A stretch of DNA of 64,000 nt from Euryarchaeota archaeon UBA24 (GTDB lineage: Archaea; Halobacteriota; Halobacteria; Halobacteriales; Hikarchaeaceae): assembly GCA_002503845.1 (NCBI GenBank), contig DASO01000001.1:6818-70817 (forward strand), in the 5' to 3' direction. The notes below the pieces were generated by a model, which did not search any database, was not told the DNA's origin, and worked only from the letters and a program-made list of their open reading frames with translations. Both the position numbers and the translations under genes were made by a program. Of this stretch, positions 55,770 through 64,000 are shown piece by piece. The first letter of the stretch is position 1. Each line of letters starts with the position of its first letter.

Positions 55770-56735
55770 GTGTATGTTCTAGAACTAGCAGGTGACAACT
55801 ACGATTTCGCTGTAGCGGAGGCTCAAAATGCGGCAAAAGGCGTACAAGTAATCGCACCAGGGTTGGCCCTTGCGGAAACAGTTTCTCTCTCTCGAACTAT
55901 CCATTTAGGTTATACTCATCGAGTCAGTGAGGTCCTCTTACAAACCTCATCTCACTTATCTGAACTTCTTTCTTCCTTAGACATGATCCACCTAGACCAA
56001 CCAGGTACTATCGCCATTCGAGCTAGAGATATTCGAAAATCCACCAACATTGACACACAAAAAGTCGAACGAGAAGTAGGAACTGTATTTGTCAACAAAG
56101 GATTTTCTGTTGATCTGGATACTCCCATTCATGAAATTAGAGTTCTTTTTTCGGGAGATATCTGTATAGTAGGGCGTCTGCTCGAAACGAGTTCGAAGGG
56201 ATATTCAGATCGTAACCCCACAAAAAAACCTTTCTTTCAGCCTGGGAGTATGGACTCAATCGAAGCACGGGCGATTGCCAATTTAGCTGGGGCAAGACCC
56301 AACTCCGTAATACTCGATCCTATGTGCGGCACTGGTGGAATTCTTATAGAAGCTGCATTGATGGGAGCAACTGTGTATGGCATGGACGCACAACAAAAAA
56401 TGATACTTGGAGCGAACCAAAACCTTCGACATTACTCTGTTAAAAATTTCGTAACCATTCGAGGCGATGCTGCAAATCTACCCATTTCAACTAAAATAGA
56501 TTCAATCTTATTTGATGTCCCTTATGGCCGCCAATCAAAAATAACCGGGTATGAGATAGATGTCCTTATAGAACACGCCCTTAAAGAAGCATATCCTCTC
56601 ACTTCAAAAGTAGTTGTTATTTCTGACTTTCCACTTGAAAAATTAGCTAAACAAGCTGGATGGGTTCTCAAAAATCACTTCACACGGAGGGTCCATAAAT
56701 CTTTAACTCGACATGTCCACATTCTCCGTAAATAA
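55770..56735 (+). CDS. trmG10: tRNA (guanine10-N2)-methyltransferase TrmG10
   Basis: 321 residues, GTG start. The N-terminal half (about 1-150) matches the THUMP-containing tRNA-binding region; the C-terminal half is a class I methyltransferase with the SAM motif LDPMCGTGGILIEAALMG (about 189-206), GMDAQQKM (about 210-217) and catalytic motif IV FDVPYGRQS (about 251-259), the usual DPPY being DVPY. It methylates G10 of tRNA to m2G or m2,2G. Confidence 0.92.
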   Translation: MYVLELAGDNYDFAVAEAQNAAKGVQVIAPGLALAETVSLSRTIHLGYTHRVSEVLLQTSSHLSELLSSLDMIHLDQPGTIAIRARDIRKSTNIDTQKVEREVGTVFVNKGFSVDLDTPIHEIRVLFSGDICIVGRLLETSSKGYSDRNPTKKPFFQPGSMDSIEARAIANLAGARPNSVILDPMCGTGGILIEAALMGATVYGMDAQQKMILGANQNLRHYSVKNFVTIRGDAANLPISTKIDSILFDVPYGRQSKITGYEIDVLIEHALKEAYPLTSKVVVISDFPLEKLAKQAGWVLKNHFTRRVHKSLTRHVHILRK

Positions 56736-56740
56736 TCTGA

Positions 56741-57304
56741 TCATCCACTTTCCATCAAAATAGACTCTCCCGCTCTAACCCTATCTCCAATTTTAACTAG
56801 TACGTCCTCTATACGCCTTCCTGCGGGAAATATGACATCCACTCGGCTACCAAATTCAATATGGCCAATACGCTCTCCCTTTTCAATACGATCTCCAACT
56901 TTTATATATGGTTTTATACGACGAGCTAGTGCACCTGCTATCAACACGATCTCCCATTCATCACTTGCTTTTACTTTACTCTCTTCTGATGGATCCACTG
57001 TACACACAATTCTAACTCTCTCATTTCTATCCGATTCTTTTGAGAAAGCAGGAAATAACCCTCCGGGTATGTGCTCTATCCCTTTAACGTATCCTGACAC
57101 AGGAGCCCGATTAACGTGAACATCATACACATTCATGAACACTCCCACTCTGACTCTCCCATCCGATTCCTTTCTTACTACACTTACTTTCCCATCTGCT
57201 GGAGACACAATACCGGTGCTTGGAATTTCCCTATTGGGATCTCTTTTACTCCACACTATGAACAAAACGACAACAACCACAAGAGCTATGATTATTTCTT
57301 TCAT
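56741..57304 (-). CDS. asd: Archaetidylserine decarboxylase (PSD family)
   Basis: 187 residues: an N-terminal membrane anchor (about 3-20), then the short archaeal phosphatidylserine-decarboxylase core with GIVSPADGKVSVV (about 32-44), MNVYDVHVNRAPVSG (about 57-71) and the self-cleavage site IEFGSRVDV near residues 149-157 that forms the pyruvoyl group at serine. It would decarboxylate archaetidylserine to archaetidylethanolamine. Its start overlaps the rfcC stop (ATGA). Confidence 0.9.
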   Translation of the reverse strand: MKEIIIALVVVVVLFIVWSKRDPNREIPSTGIVSPADGKVSVVRKESDGRVRVGVFMNVYDVHVNRAPVSGYVKGIEHIPGGLFPAFSKESDRNERVRIVCTVDPSEESKVKASDEWEIVLIAGALARRIKPYIKVGDRIEKGERIGHIEFGSRVDVIFPAGRRIEDVLVKIGDRVRAGESILMESG

Positions 57305-58290
57305 CCCAGCGATCCCAATTTTGTCAAAAAATTCGTTAAATGAATTATTGAATTAGCTTCTTTTGAAAGATTACAATCAATCTCACTTAGTATAAGTGCA
57401 AACTCTACCTGGTCCACATCCTCTCTCTCTTTCACAACTTTACTTATAATTTCCAACAATTCTCCTCCAGAATATCCACTAGTTATCATTAACCCCTCAA
57501 GAATGGACCTTGCATTCTCAAACTGACCACTCAACGAACATTCCACAAGCTCTACGATGGGTTCTTCTAGTCCCATTTCTTGAACTATTTCAATCACTCC
57601 CTCCTGGGTAATTTCACCCCACCGTTCTGCAATCGCTTGTGTGTACATAATTGCAGATCTAATATTCCCCGACGCACTATCTACTACAAATCCAATCCCC
57701 TCTTCTGTAAATTTTATTCCCTCCTTCCTCAATATATTCTCTATTATCATATTCATATCAGAATCTTGGGCCCCTCTCACTGACACAGAATAACAGCGCG
57801 ATCTGATGGCAGGAATAACCTTCCCCAATCGACGTGTTGTGAGAATAAATTGGGTATTATGATGATATTGTTCTATTATGCGCCTAAGAGCTTGTTGAAA
57901 AGTCCTCTGGGCACTTTCAAAATTATCAAGTATCATAACCTTTCTTCCCCCTGATACTGGCGGATAACTTGCACTTTCCTTTATGAAGTGAATAATAAGC
58001 GAATCTTTCGACCCACTAGGCATTTTTTTAGACGATATAAACCCAGAAAAAAGTGGATTCTCTACAATTTCCTTTTTTGAGCTATTAACTAAATCTGCAA
58101 TATTGAATTCAATTAATTCCCCTCCTCTCGCAATGATTCTAGCCGCCGAAGTCTTGCCACCACCTGCTGGACCGTATAATAAAAAATTTATTGACATTTC
58201 TTGGGACTTTGGCAAAATATAACGGAGTTTCTCTTGAGGAAAATCCTCCGCATTGGGTGCATATTTATCGATCCATAATGGCGAGTCCAT
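57301..58290 (-). CDS. rfcC: Clamp loader subunit RfcC (divergent RFC small subunit)
   Basis: 329 residues from ATG 58290; an in-frame ATG nine codons earlier would add a leader not seen in the family. RFC-type AAA+ ATPase: WIDKYAP at the N-terminus, Walker A GPAGGGKTSAA (about 40-50), a degenerate Walker B MILDNFESAQ (about 120-129, the usual DEAD being DNFE) and the SRC motif (about 171-173). The C-terminal collar domain covers about 225-329. Haloarchaea carry such a third RFC subunit; with altered Walker B it may not hydrolyse ATP. RfcA and RfcB are not in the window. Confidence 0.85.
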   Translation of the reverse strand: MDSPLWIDKYAPNAEDFPQEKLRYILPKSQEMSINFLLYGPAGGGKTSAARIIARGGELIEFNIADLVNSSKKEIVENPLFSGFISSKKMPSGSKDSLIIHFIKESASYPPVSGGRKVMILDNFESAQRTFQQALRRIIEQYHHNTQFILTTRRLGKVIPAIRSRCYSVSVRGAQDSDMNMIIENILRKEGIKFTEEGIGFVVDSASGNIRSAIMYTQAIAERWGEITQEGVIEIVQEMGLEEPIVELVECSLSGQFENARSILEGLMITSGYSGGELLEIISKVVKEREDVDQVEFALILSEIDCNLSKEANSIIHLTNFLTKLGSLG

Positions 58291-58390
58291 TACATATTGA
58301 TAGTATTCAAAAAACAAGAATTGGTCGATTCATCCACTATCTTCAATCTAGTTCGAAGCGGGTATCTCCTTCGAGTAACAAGATTTCCAA

Positions 58391-59314
58391 ATGACATTGA
58401 GAATAACTTTCCTAGGGACTAGCGGTGCAGTTCCTACAACCGAAAGAAGCTCGAGTGGAATTTTCGTTAATATCCACGGAGATAAATTTCTTTTCGACGC
58501 TGGGGAAGGTATTCAAAGACAAATGATGCATTATGGAACTGGATTTGGAATCCAAGATATATTCCTCACCCATATCCATGGAGACCACATTTTTGGTCTT
58601 CTAGGATTGATACAAACAATGGATTTCAATGGCCGGGAAGAGTCCCTTTTTATTCACGCGCCACCTGGGACTAAAAATTATTTAGATAACTTAGTTTCTC
58701 TTTGTGGAGATGGGCTAGGATATTCTATAACCATCTCTGAAACCCATCCCAACACAACGGTCAAAAAAACCCCTAACTATGCGATTAAAACTTTTAAAAC
58801 AAATCACAAAACTAGTTCTACGGGCTATGCCCTGATCGAAACCGAGCGCAAAGGGCGATTCTTTAGAGAAAAAGCGGAGGAACTCGGTGTCCCCGTGGGA
58901 AAAGATTTTTCCACACTTCATGAAGGAAATTCAATTACATTAAAAGATGGTAGTATAGTTTCACCAGAACAGGTAATTGGTCCCCCTAGACCCGGACGAA
59001 AAATAGCCTACACTGGGGATACTCGACCAACAAAAACCACTATCGAAACTGTTTCTGGATTCGACCTGTTAATCCACGATTCAACTTTCACTGAAGAATA
59101 CCAACAACGTGCAGAATTAACTGGGCACTCCACAGCACTAGAAGCTGCAGAAATAGCAACAAAAGCAGATATTTCTCATTTAGTTCTTACACACATTTCC
59201 TCACGTTTTAGTGGAAATTCCAATCTTTTGCTAAGCGAAGCAAAAACTAGATTTAAAGGGGAGTTAACTCTAGCTCACGATGGGCTAGAAATCGATATAC
59301 CTTACGTAGATTAA
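58391..59314 (+). CDS. rnz: Ribonuclease Z (tRNA 3'-processing)
   Basis: 307 residues of the MBL fold: FLGTSGAVPTTERSSSG at the start, metal motif THIHGDHIFG (about 57-66), GDTRPT (about 208-213), HDSTF (about 224-228) and LTHISSRF (about 263-270). RNase Z removes 3' trailers from pre-tRNA; all three tRNA genes here lack encoded CCA, so they depend on this processing. Divergent from rfcC. Confidence 0.95.
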   Translation: MTLRITFLGTSGAVPTTERSSSGIFVNIHGDKFLFDAGEGIQRQMMHYGTGFGIQDIFLTHIHGDHIFGLLGLIQTMDFNGREESLFIHAPPGTKNYLDNLVSLCGDGLGYSITISETHPNTTVKKTPNYAIKTFKTNHKTSSTGYALIETERKGRFFREKAEELGVPVGKDFSTLHEGNSITLKDGSIVSPEQVIGPPRPGRKIAYTGDTRPTKTTIETVSGFDLLIHDSTFTEEYQQRAELTGHSTALEAAEIATKADISHLVLTHISSRFSGNSNLLLSEAKTRFKGELTLAHDGLEIDIPYVD

Positions 59315-59418
59315 TAAAATCAAAGCTATCATTTTGACTTTAATATTTTCTCTCACGATAACCAAATACCCATCCACAGTATTTTTGCACGGGGAATGTA
59401 CAGGGACAAACGTATAAG

Positions 59419-60438
59419 ATGCCTCATAACGAATCTCCATCTAATTTGACGACATACGATAAGATCACCCAGAATGTGGTTGAAAGCATAACCGATGCAG
59501 AAATCCGTACATTGGCAGAATCTCCTCTCGACAAACGTGCTTATGTTGGGTTTGAACCTTCTGGAGTTCTCCACCTGGGACACATGCTAACTGCCAATAA
59601 ACTAATTGATCTCCAAGAAGTTGGAATGAAAATAGTAGTCCTACTCGCCGATTTGCACGCATATCTAAATGGAAAAGGGTCCTTGGAAGAAATCCAACAT
59701 ACTGCAGAAATCATGCAAAAACAATTCATAGCATATGGTTTAGATGAAGGTCAAACCGAATTTGTTCACGGATCTGATTTTCAATTAGAAAAAGAATACA
59801 TACTCGACTTGCATAAGCTAGGAACTTTAGTTACTCTCAACCGTGCAAATAGGGCCATGGCCGAAATACAAAGCGGCGACGTACCCAAAGTAAGCCAAGC
59901 TGTGTATCCTATAATGCAGACACTTGACATGCACTATCTAGACCTAGATTTAGCGGTTGGGGGTACTGACCAAAGAAAAGTACACGTACTCGCTAGAGAA
60001 TTATTACCCGAATTAGGATATTCCCCTTGTCCTATGATCCACACTCCCATCTTGTCCAATCTAACCACCGGAATCGGAAAAATGTCTTCCAGCGTAGGTA
60101 CAACGATTTCAATGGAAGATTCACCGGAATCCATCCATAAAAAAATCAACAAAGCATTCTGTCCCCCAACTGCAACCCCACCTGAAGATCAAGATGGGAA
60201 CAACCCCGAAAACCCAGTATTACAAATTTTTCAATTCCATATTTTTCCCCGATTTGAACAAATCACAGTAGAACGAAACGATAAACACGGTGGAACTATC
60301 ACCTATAATTCTTATACGGACTTGGAACATGACATAGAATCTGGAAATCTTCATCCTCAAGATGCAAAAAAAACCCTCGCACACTACCTTGATAATCTCA
60401 TTCACTCAGGAAGAGAGAGGTTGACGGATCAATCTTAA
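59419..60438 (+). CDS. tyrS: Tyrosyl-tRNA synthetase
   Basis: 339 residues, archaeal/eukaryotic-type class I synthetase. VGFEPSGVLHLGH (about 42-54) is the HIGH motif; the tyrosine pocket includes QAVYPIMQTLDMHYLDLDLAVGGTDQRKVH (about 161-190, the catalytic region with YxxMQ and GGxDQ); KMSSS (about 221-225) is the KMSKS motif. Short archaeal form without the bacterial S4 domain. Confidence 0.95.
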   Translation: MPHNESPSNLTTYDKITQNVVESITDAEIRTLAESPLDKRAYVGFEPSGVLHLGHMLTANKLIDLQEVGMKIVVLLADLHAYLNGKGSLEEIQHTAEIMQKQFIAYGLDEGQTEFVHGSDFQLEKEYILDLHKLGTLVTLNRANRAMAEIQSGDVPKVSQAVYPIMQTLDMHYLDLDLAVGGTDQRKVHVLARELLPELGYSPCPMIHTPILSNLTTGIGKMSSSVGTTISMEDSPESIHKKINKAFCPPTATPPEDQDGNNPENPVLQIFQFHIFPRFEQITVERNDKHGGTITYNSYTDLEHDIESGNLHPQDAKKTLAHYLDNLIHSGRERLTDQS

Positions 60439-60494
60439 TATGCCCACAAATATAGATGGGTATTGCTTAAAACCCCACCGTCCAATATAGTACC

Positions 60495-60812
60495 ATGAGC
60501 AACCAAGATGACCCCGCGGAAGAAGAGCTCCAACGGAAAAAACTTAGAATGCCAAAAGATGGAGAAGTATTCGCAGTCGTTTCCGATATGCTTGGAGCCA
60601 ACCGTATACAAGTCCGCTGTGCAGATAGTGTAGAGAGATTAGCTAGAATTCCTGGGAAAATGAGGAAACGCGTTTGGATTCGACAAGACGACGTTGTTTT
60701 GGTGAGACCTTGGGATTGGCAAGATTCAAAAGCCGATGTAGTATGGCGATATGATCGGCACGATGCTGACCAACTCCGGAGGGAAGGAACTATAGAGTCA
60801 ATATCAAACTAA
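60495..60812 (+). CDS. eif1A: Translation initiation factor eIF1A
   Basis: 105 residues: an OB-fold (about 22-90) preceded by a charged tail. [40 protein letters not shown] is the diagnostic stretch (about 20-60). It acts in 30S initiation and start-codon selection. It heads a cluster with rio1 and a KH protein, in the order known from many archaea. TTAAAACC at about 60468 is a possible TATA element. Confidence 0.95.
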   Translation: MSNQDDPAEEELQRKKLRMPKDGEVFAVVSDMLGANRIQVRCADSVERLARIPGKMRKRVWIRQDDVVLVRPWDWQDSKADVVWRYDRHDADQLRREGTIESISN

Positions 60813-60822
60813 TGCCACAGCC

Positions 60823-61653
60823 ATGACGTCAAAAAAAGAAGATTTTGAATTTGACACTTGGACCAACATAGATTTCACCGACGATGAAGTTGATAAACTC
60901 TCCCGGAAAAATGACAGAAAATTCGCAACATTCAAAAAAAGAATAAAAGACACTGACCAATTCAAAGTCGAGGCAAATGTTTTCGATGATTCTACATATG
61001 CAGCATTATACAAATTAGTCCAAGAAGGACACATAACAGCCCTTGGTGGTCCCATTTCATCGGGAAAAGAAGCAATAGTCTTCGAAGCATACGGCAAGGA
61101 TGACAGTGAGATAGCCATCAAAATATATCGCATAAACACTTCCTCATTTCGGCAAATGAAAGACTACCTAACAGGAGATCCTCGATTCTCTGGAATCGGG
61201 TCTGACAAAAGAGATATAGTTTTGGCTTGGACGAGGAAAGAATTTGCCAATCTCAAAAGAGCTAGAGATGGCGGCGTCCGTGTACCCGACCCGATCGCTG
61301 TAAAACTAAACGTCTTGGTCATGGAACTTATTGGAGTCGAAGGTAATGTTGCCCCAAAATTACAGAGCATAGAACTCGAAAACCCACTTCTTGCATATGA
61401 GATCATCCGAGATTTCATGAAAAAACTACATATCTCAGGTCTAGTCCACGGTGATTTGTCGGAATACAATATCCTGGTACACGATGGAGAATTATGCATT
61501 ATTGACATCGGACAAGCAGTCACCCACCGTCACCCAAAAGCATCGACATACTTGCACCGAGATTGTGAAAACATATCTAAATTTTTCAGCCGAAACGGGG
61601 TAGAAACGTCTAAAGAAATTTTATACGATTATATAACTCAAAAATCCCCCTAA
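60823..61653 (+). CDS. rio1: Rio1 protein kinase (ribosome biogenesis)
   Basis: 276 residues. RIO kinase domain (about 60-270): P-loop GGPISSGKEAIVFEAYG (about 74-90) with the catalytic lysine in IAIKIYR, catalytic loop HGDLSEYNIL (about 208-217) and metal loop IIDIGQAV (about 224-231). Rio1 acts in late 40S/30S subunit maturation and has dual kinase/ATPase activity. It follows eif1A by 10 nt, so they are co-transcribed. Confidence 0.95.
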   Translation: MTSKKEDFEFDTWTNIDFTDDEVDKLSRKNDRKFATFKKRIKDTDQFKVEANVFDDSTYAALYKLVQEGHITALGGPISSGKEAIVFEAYGKDDSEIAIKIYRINTSSFRQMKDYLTGDPRFSGIGSDKRDIVLAWTRKEFANLKRARDGGVRVPDPIAVKLNVLVMELIGVEGNVAPKLQSIELENPLLAYEIIRDFMKKLHISGLVHGDLSEYNILVHDGELCIIDIGQAVTHRHPKASTYLHRDCENISKFFSRNGVETSKEILYDYITQKSP

Positions 61654-61691
61654 ACAAAGCTTAACTAGCCTCCGACAGAAAAATCTATATT

Positions 61692-62228
61692 ATGCAGTAT
61701 GTGAAGATCCCTGGAGAGAGAATCGGCGTTCTCATCGGTGAAGGAGGAGCAACCCTGCAAAAGATAGAATCACACGCAAACGTTACGATTGAAGTCGATT
61801 CTGATAACCACCGAGTACAAATAGAAAACACAGAAGCACCCTTTGAAGAACTCGCCGCCGCCGACATCGTAAAAGCAATTGGAAGGGGGTTTTCTCCAAA
61901 AGTTGCCCTCTCGTTACTCAAAGACGATAATATAACATTCGATTTAATCGAATTAAAACGTCTGTCTAGAAATGAAAATGATATGAGGCGGCATAAGAGC
62001 CGATTGATAGGAAAACATGGGAGGACCCGAGCCACCATGGAAGATTTAACTGACACAAAAATTGTTATTTATCGTTCAACTGTGGGTATTATTGGACCTT
62101 ACCAACAAGTAGATTTAGTCAGATCAGCAATAGAGATGATAATCGATGGCTCTCGCCACGGATCCGTCTACGGCTTCCTCGAACGCAAACGGCAAGAAGC
62201 AAATCAATCTAAATTTGAACAATTCTAA
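61692..62228 (+). CDS. KH-domain RNA-binding protein (Dim2/Pno1 homologue)
   Basis: 178 residues with two KH domains: the first with GERIGVLIGEGGATLQKIE (about 6-24), the second with SRLIGKHGRTRATMEDL (about 98-114). It corresponds to the archaeal Dim2/Pno1 (KRR1-type) factor that helps to process the 16S rRNA 3' end. In many archaea it is encoded after eIF1A and Rio1, as here; the neighbours support the role. Confidence 0.9.
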   Translation: MQYVKIPGERIGVLIGEGGATLQKIESHANVTIEVDSDNHRVQIENTEAPFEELAAADIVKAIGRGFSPKVALSLLKDDNITFDLIELKRLSRNENDMRRHKSRLIGKHGRTRATMEDLTDTKIVIYRSTVGIIGPYQQVDLVRSAIEMIIDGSRHGSVYGFLERKRQEANQSKFEQF

Positions 62229-62322
62229 CCTTCCCCCTGCAAATTCAAAAAAGTAGAGATATAATCTCAAACATAGTTGAATATTGGTCTCTGCCCTATG
62301 GAAAAAGGCCCCTCTGACGCTT

Positions 62323-62340
62323 CGAAAATTATATATAGAA
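62323..62340 (+). promoter_or_regulatory. Strong archaeal promoter (BRE/TATA) of the thermosome gene
   Basis: CGAAAA followed by TTATATATAG gives a BRE and TATA box ending about 24-27 nt before the ATG at 62364, as in the well-known heat-inducible thermosome promoters of haloarchaea. A short leader or none is implied. Confidence 0.75.
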
Positions 62341-62363
62341 CAACAAACAAATCAAATCCACTT

Positions 62364-64000
62364 ATGGCACAGCAGCTAGGCGGTCAGCCGCTGATTGTGC
62401 TCGCAGGAGGAGCTCAGAGAACCTCTGGACGAGATGCACAATCTATGAATATCACGGCCGGTAAGGCCGTCGCAGAAGCAATCCGGACCACTCTCGGTCC
62501 GCGAGGTATGGACAAAATGTTGGTAGACAGTTCTGGAACTGTCGTCGTAACCAACGACGGTGCTACAATTCTTGCGGAGATGGATATAGACCATCCTGCA
62601 GCAAATATGATTGTAGAAGTAGCTAAAACCCAAGAGGACGAGGTTGCAGATGGAACTACCACTGCAGTTGTACTAGCGGGAGAGTTTTTACACCAAGCTG
62701 AAACCCTTCTTACTCAAAAACTCCATCCAACAACAGTCACTCAGGGCTACCGACAAGCTGCTACAAAAGCAAAAGAAATACTAGATGGAATCGCCACTGA
62801 CGTTTCTAAATCAGACACCGAAATATTAGAAAAAATAGCGTCAACTGCAATGACTGGGAAAGGGGCAGAAAGTGCAAAAGATCTCTTATCCCAATTAGTA
62901 GTTGAAGCTGTGACATCCGTGAGCGACGAAGACGGGATCGATCTAGATAATATACGAATTAAAAAAGCAGTTGGGGGTGCCATCAATGAATCTGAACTTG
63001 TCGAAGGCGTTCTTATTCAAAAAGAGAGGGTACAGGAAAATATGCCCTATTACATCGAAGATGCCCGCGTTGCGATCTATGGCGGCAAGTTTGAAGTTAG
63101 AGAAACCGAACTTGATTCTGAAGTTAATGTCTCCGATCCTGCCGAACTACAACTCTTCTTGGATCAGGAACAACAGCAACTCAAAGATATGGTAAACAAA
63201 CTCGTCGAGTTAAAGGCAAATGTGCTTTTCACCGATGCAGGGATCCACGACGTTGCACAACACTTCCTAGCTGAAGCAGGAATCTTAGCCGTTAGAAGAA
63301 CAAAAGCTTCAGATCAGAAAGCAATAGCAAGAGCAACTGGGGCTAGAATCGTTACCAATTTCGACGATATCAAAGAGACGGATCTTGGGCATGCCGGAGA
63401 AGTCGTACAACAAGATCTCGGTGGAGATCAACATATCTTCATAACTGATGTAAAAGACGCAAAAGCCGTGACGCTCATTTTGAGAGGTGGAACCGAACAC
63501 GTAGTCGATGAAGTAGAGCGAGCTATCGACGATTCCCTGGGTGTAGTACGTGCAACTATCGAAGATGGAAAGGTTGTAGCAGGGGGTGGATCCCCTGAAT
63601 TAGAAGTCGCTCTTGGAGTCCGCGATTTTGCTGAATCAGTTGGAGGTAGAGAACAACTCGCAATTGAAGCGTTCGCAGATGCAGTTGAAGTCATACCCCG
63701 AACTCTAGCTGAGAATGCAGGACTAGATCCGATTGATTCGATCGTGAGCCTTCGCTCTCAACATGATGGAGGTAATGTTTCTGCAGGCCTCAATGCAGAC
63801 ACGGGAGATGTCATTGATATGGCAGAAGAAGGGGTTTATGAACCTCTTCGGGTCAAGACACAAGCGATTAAATCTGCCACCGAAGCCGCAATTATGATTC
63901 TTCGCATCGACGATGTCATCGCTGCAAGCGATGCGCCATCTGGTGGTCAACCCAGCCCAGAAGAATTAGAAGCAATGATGGGCGGAATGGGCGGAATGGG
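62364..64000 (+). CDS. Thermosome (group II chaperonin) subunit, cut by window edge
   Basis: 545 residues are visible from ATG 62364. N-term [28 protein letters not shown] (about 44-54), the ATP-site [10 protein letters not shown] (about 64-73) and [14 protein letters not shown] (about 92-105), with catalytic GDGT-type Asp in ADGTTT. The sequence reaches the GGMGGMG tail, so only a few terminal residues are missing. It builds the double-ring CCT-like folding machine. Sequence alone does not tell which paralogue it is. Confidence 0.96.
   Translation, partial: MAQQLGGQPLIVLAGGAQRTSGRDAQSMNITAGKAVAEAIRTTLGPRGMDKMLVDSSGTVVVTNDGATILAEMDIDHPAANMIVEVAKTQEDEVADGTTTAVVLAGEFLHQAETLLTQKLHPTTVTQGYRQAATKAKEILDGIATDVSKSDTEILEKIASTAMTGKGAESAKDLLSQLVVEAVTSVSDEDGIDLDNIRIKKAVGGAINESELVEGVLIQKERVQENMPYYIEDARVAIYGGKFEVRETELDSEVNVSDPAELQLFLDQEQQQLKDMVNKLVELKANVLFTDAGIHDVAQHFLAEAGILAVRRTKASDQKAIARATGARIVTNFDDIKETDLGHAGEVVQQDLGGDQHIFITDVKDAKAVTLILRGGTEHVVDEVERAIDDSLGVVRATIEDGKVVAGGGSPELEVALGVRDFAESVGGREQLAIEAFADAVEVIPRTLAENAGLDPIDSIVSLRSQHDGGNVSAGLNADTGDVIDMAEEGVYEPLRVKTQAIKSATEAAIMILRIDDVIAASDAPSGGQPSPEELEAMMGGMGGM

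Noticed and set aside
1-64000. CRISPR arrays, insertion sequences, integrated elements
   Set aside because: No regular repeat-spacer array, transposase or integrase was seen; the only clear long direct repeat is the 26-bp pair at 30460-30528.

Overview
The window comes from a euryarchaeon closely related to the haloarchaea but with a low GC content (roughly 40% by eye) and proteins that are only mildly acidic. Evidence for the affinity: an orc1 gene preceded by oapABC homologues and an ORB-bearing origin, a double-length TatC (TatCt type) divergent from a second TatC, the acidic halophilic-type [2Fe-2S] ferredoxin, a DUF5783-like protein, an RfcC-type clamp loader subunit, both PolD subunits, MCM, PCNA, PriL, Hjc, archaeal eIF1A-Rio1-KH genes and a thermosome. 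A marine, non-extreme relative of Halobacteria (for example the Hikarchaeia / Marine Group IV lineage) fits best; this is inference. Many genes have a TATA-like box about 25-30 nt before the start codon, which points to leaderless transcripts and was used to choose several starts.

Layout. 1-6483: acyl-CoA synthetase (cut by the window edge), an MFS transporter, an MBL hydrolase, a cupin, a cysteine-synthase-like enzyme and oapABC. 6484-7041: replication origin with ORB elements and very AT-rich DNA. 7042-12403: orc1, signal peptidase, PolD small subunit, aspartate kinase, purO. 12504-20554: tRNA-Gln, a dihydroorotase-like amidohydrolase, assorted enzymes, a CNNM/CBS protein, Sua5 and a membrane Fe-S oxidoreductase. 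20541-29685: DedA, a degenerate HemC-like protein, a RecJ/GAN-type nuclease, DUF5783, a sulfatase-fold protein, PolD large subunit, an HTH-ACT regulator. 29726-33578: hisB (with a zinc finger), hisA, ferredoxin, hisI, prs. 33565-41514: ileS, HIT, mcm, tRNA-Pro, rpiA, a second orc1/cdc6. 41675-48346: larE, initiator tRNA-Met, tatC pair, a queuosine-precursor-type transporter, rlmE, pcn. 48355-58290: MFS, priL, hjc, ahcY with an SAH/MTA deaminase, hisG, trmG10, asd, rfcC. 58391-64000: rnz, tyrS, eif1A, rio1, a Dim2-like KH protein, thermosome (cut by the window edge).

How it works together. The window holds much of the replication machinery: initiators, helicase, clamp, part of the clamp loader, primase large subunit, both PolD subunits, a RecJ-like nuclease and Hjc, all within 58 kb of the origin. 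Strand composition changes at the origin: the + strand is G-rich to the left and C-rich to the right, whichever strand the genes use. ORB-like elements and a 12-mer shared with the origin recur just upstream of mcm. Other points worth a look are a HemC-like protein that has lost its catalytic and cofactor residues, a zinc finger fused to HisB, a helix-hairpin-helix domain fused to TatC, and an Hdr-type protein whose first CCG domain has lost its usual cysteines.
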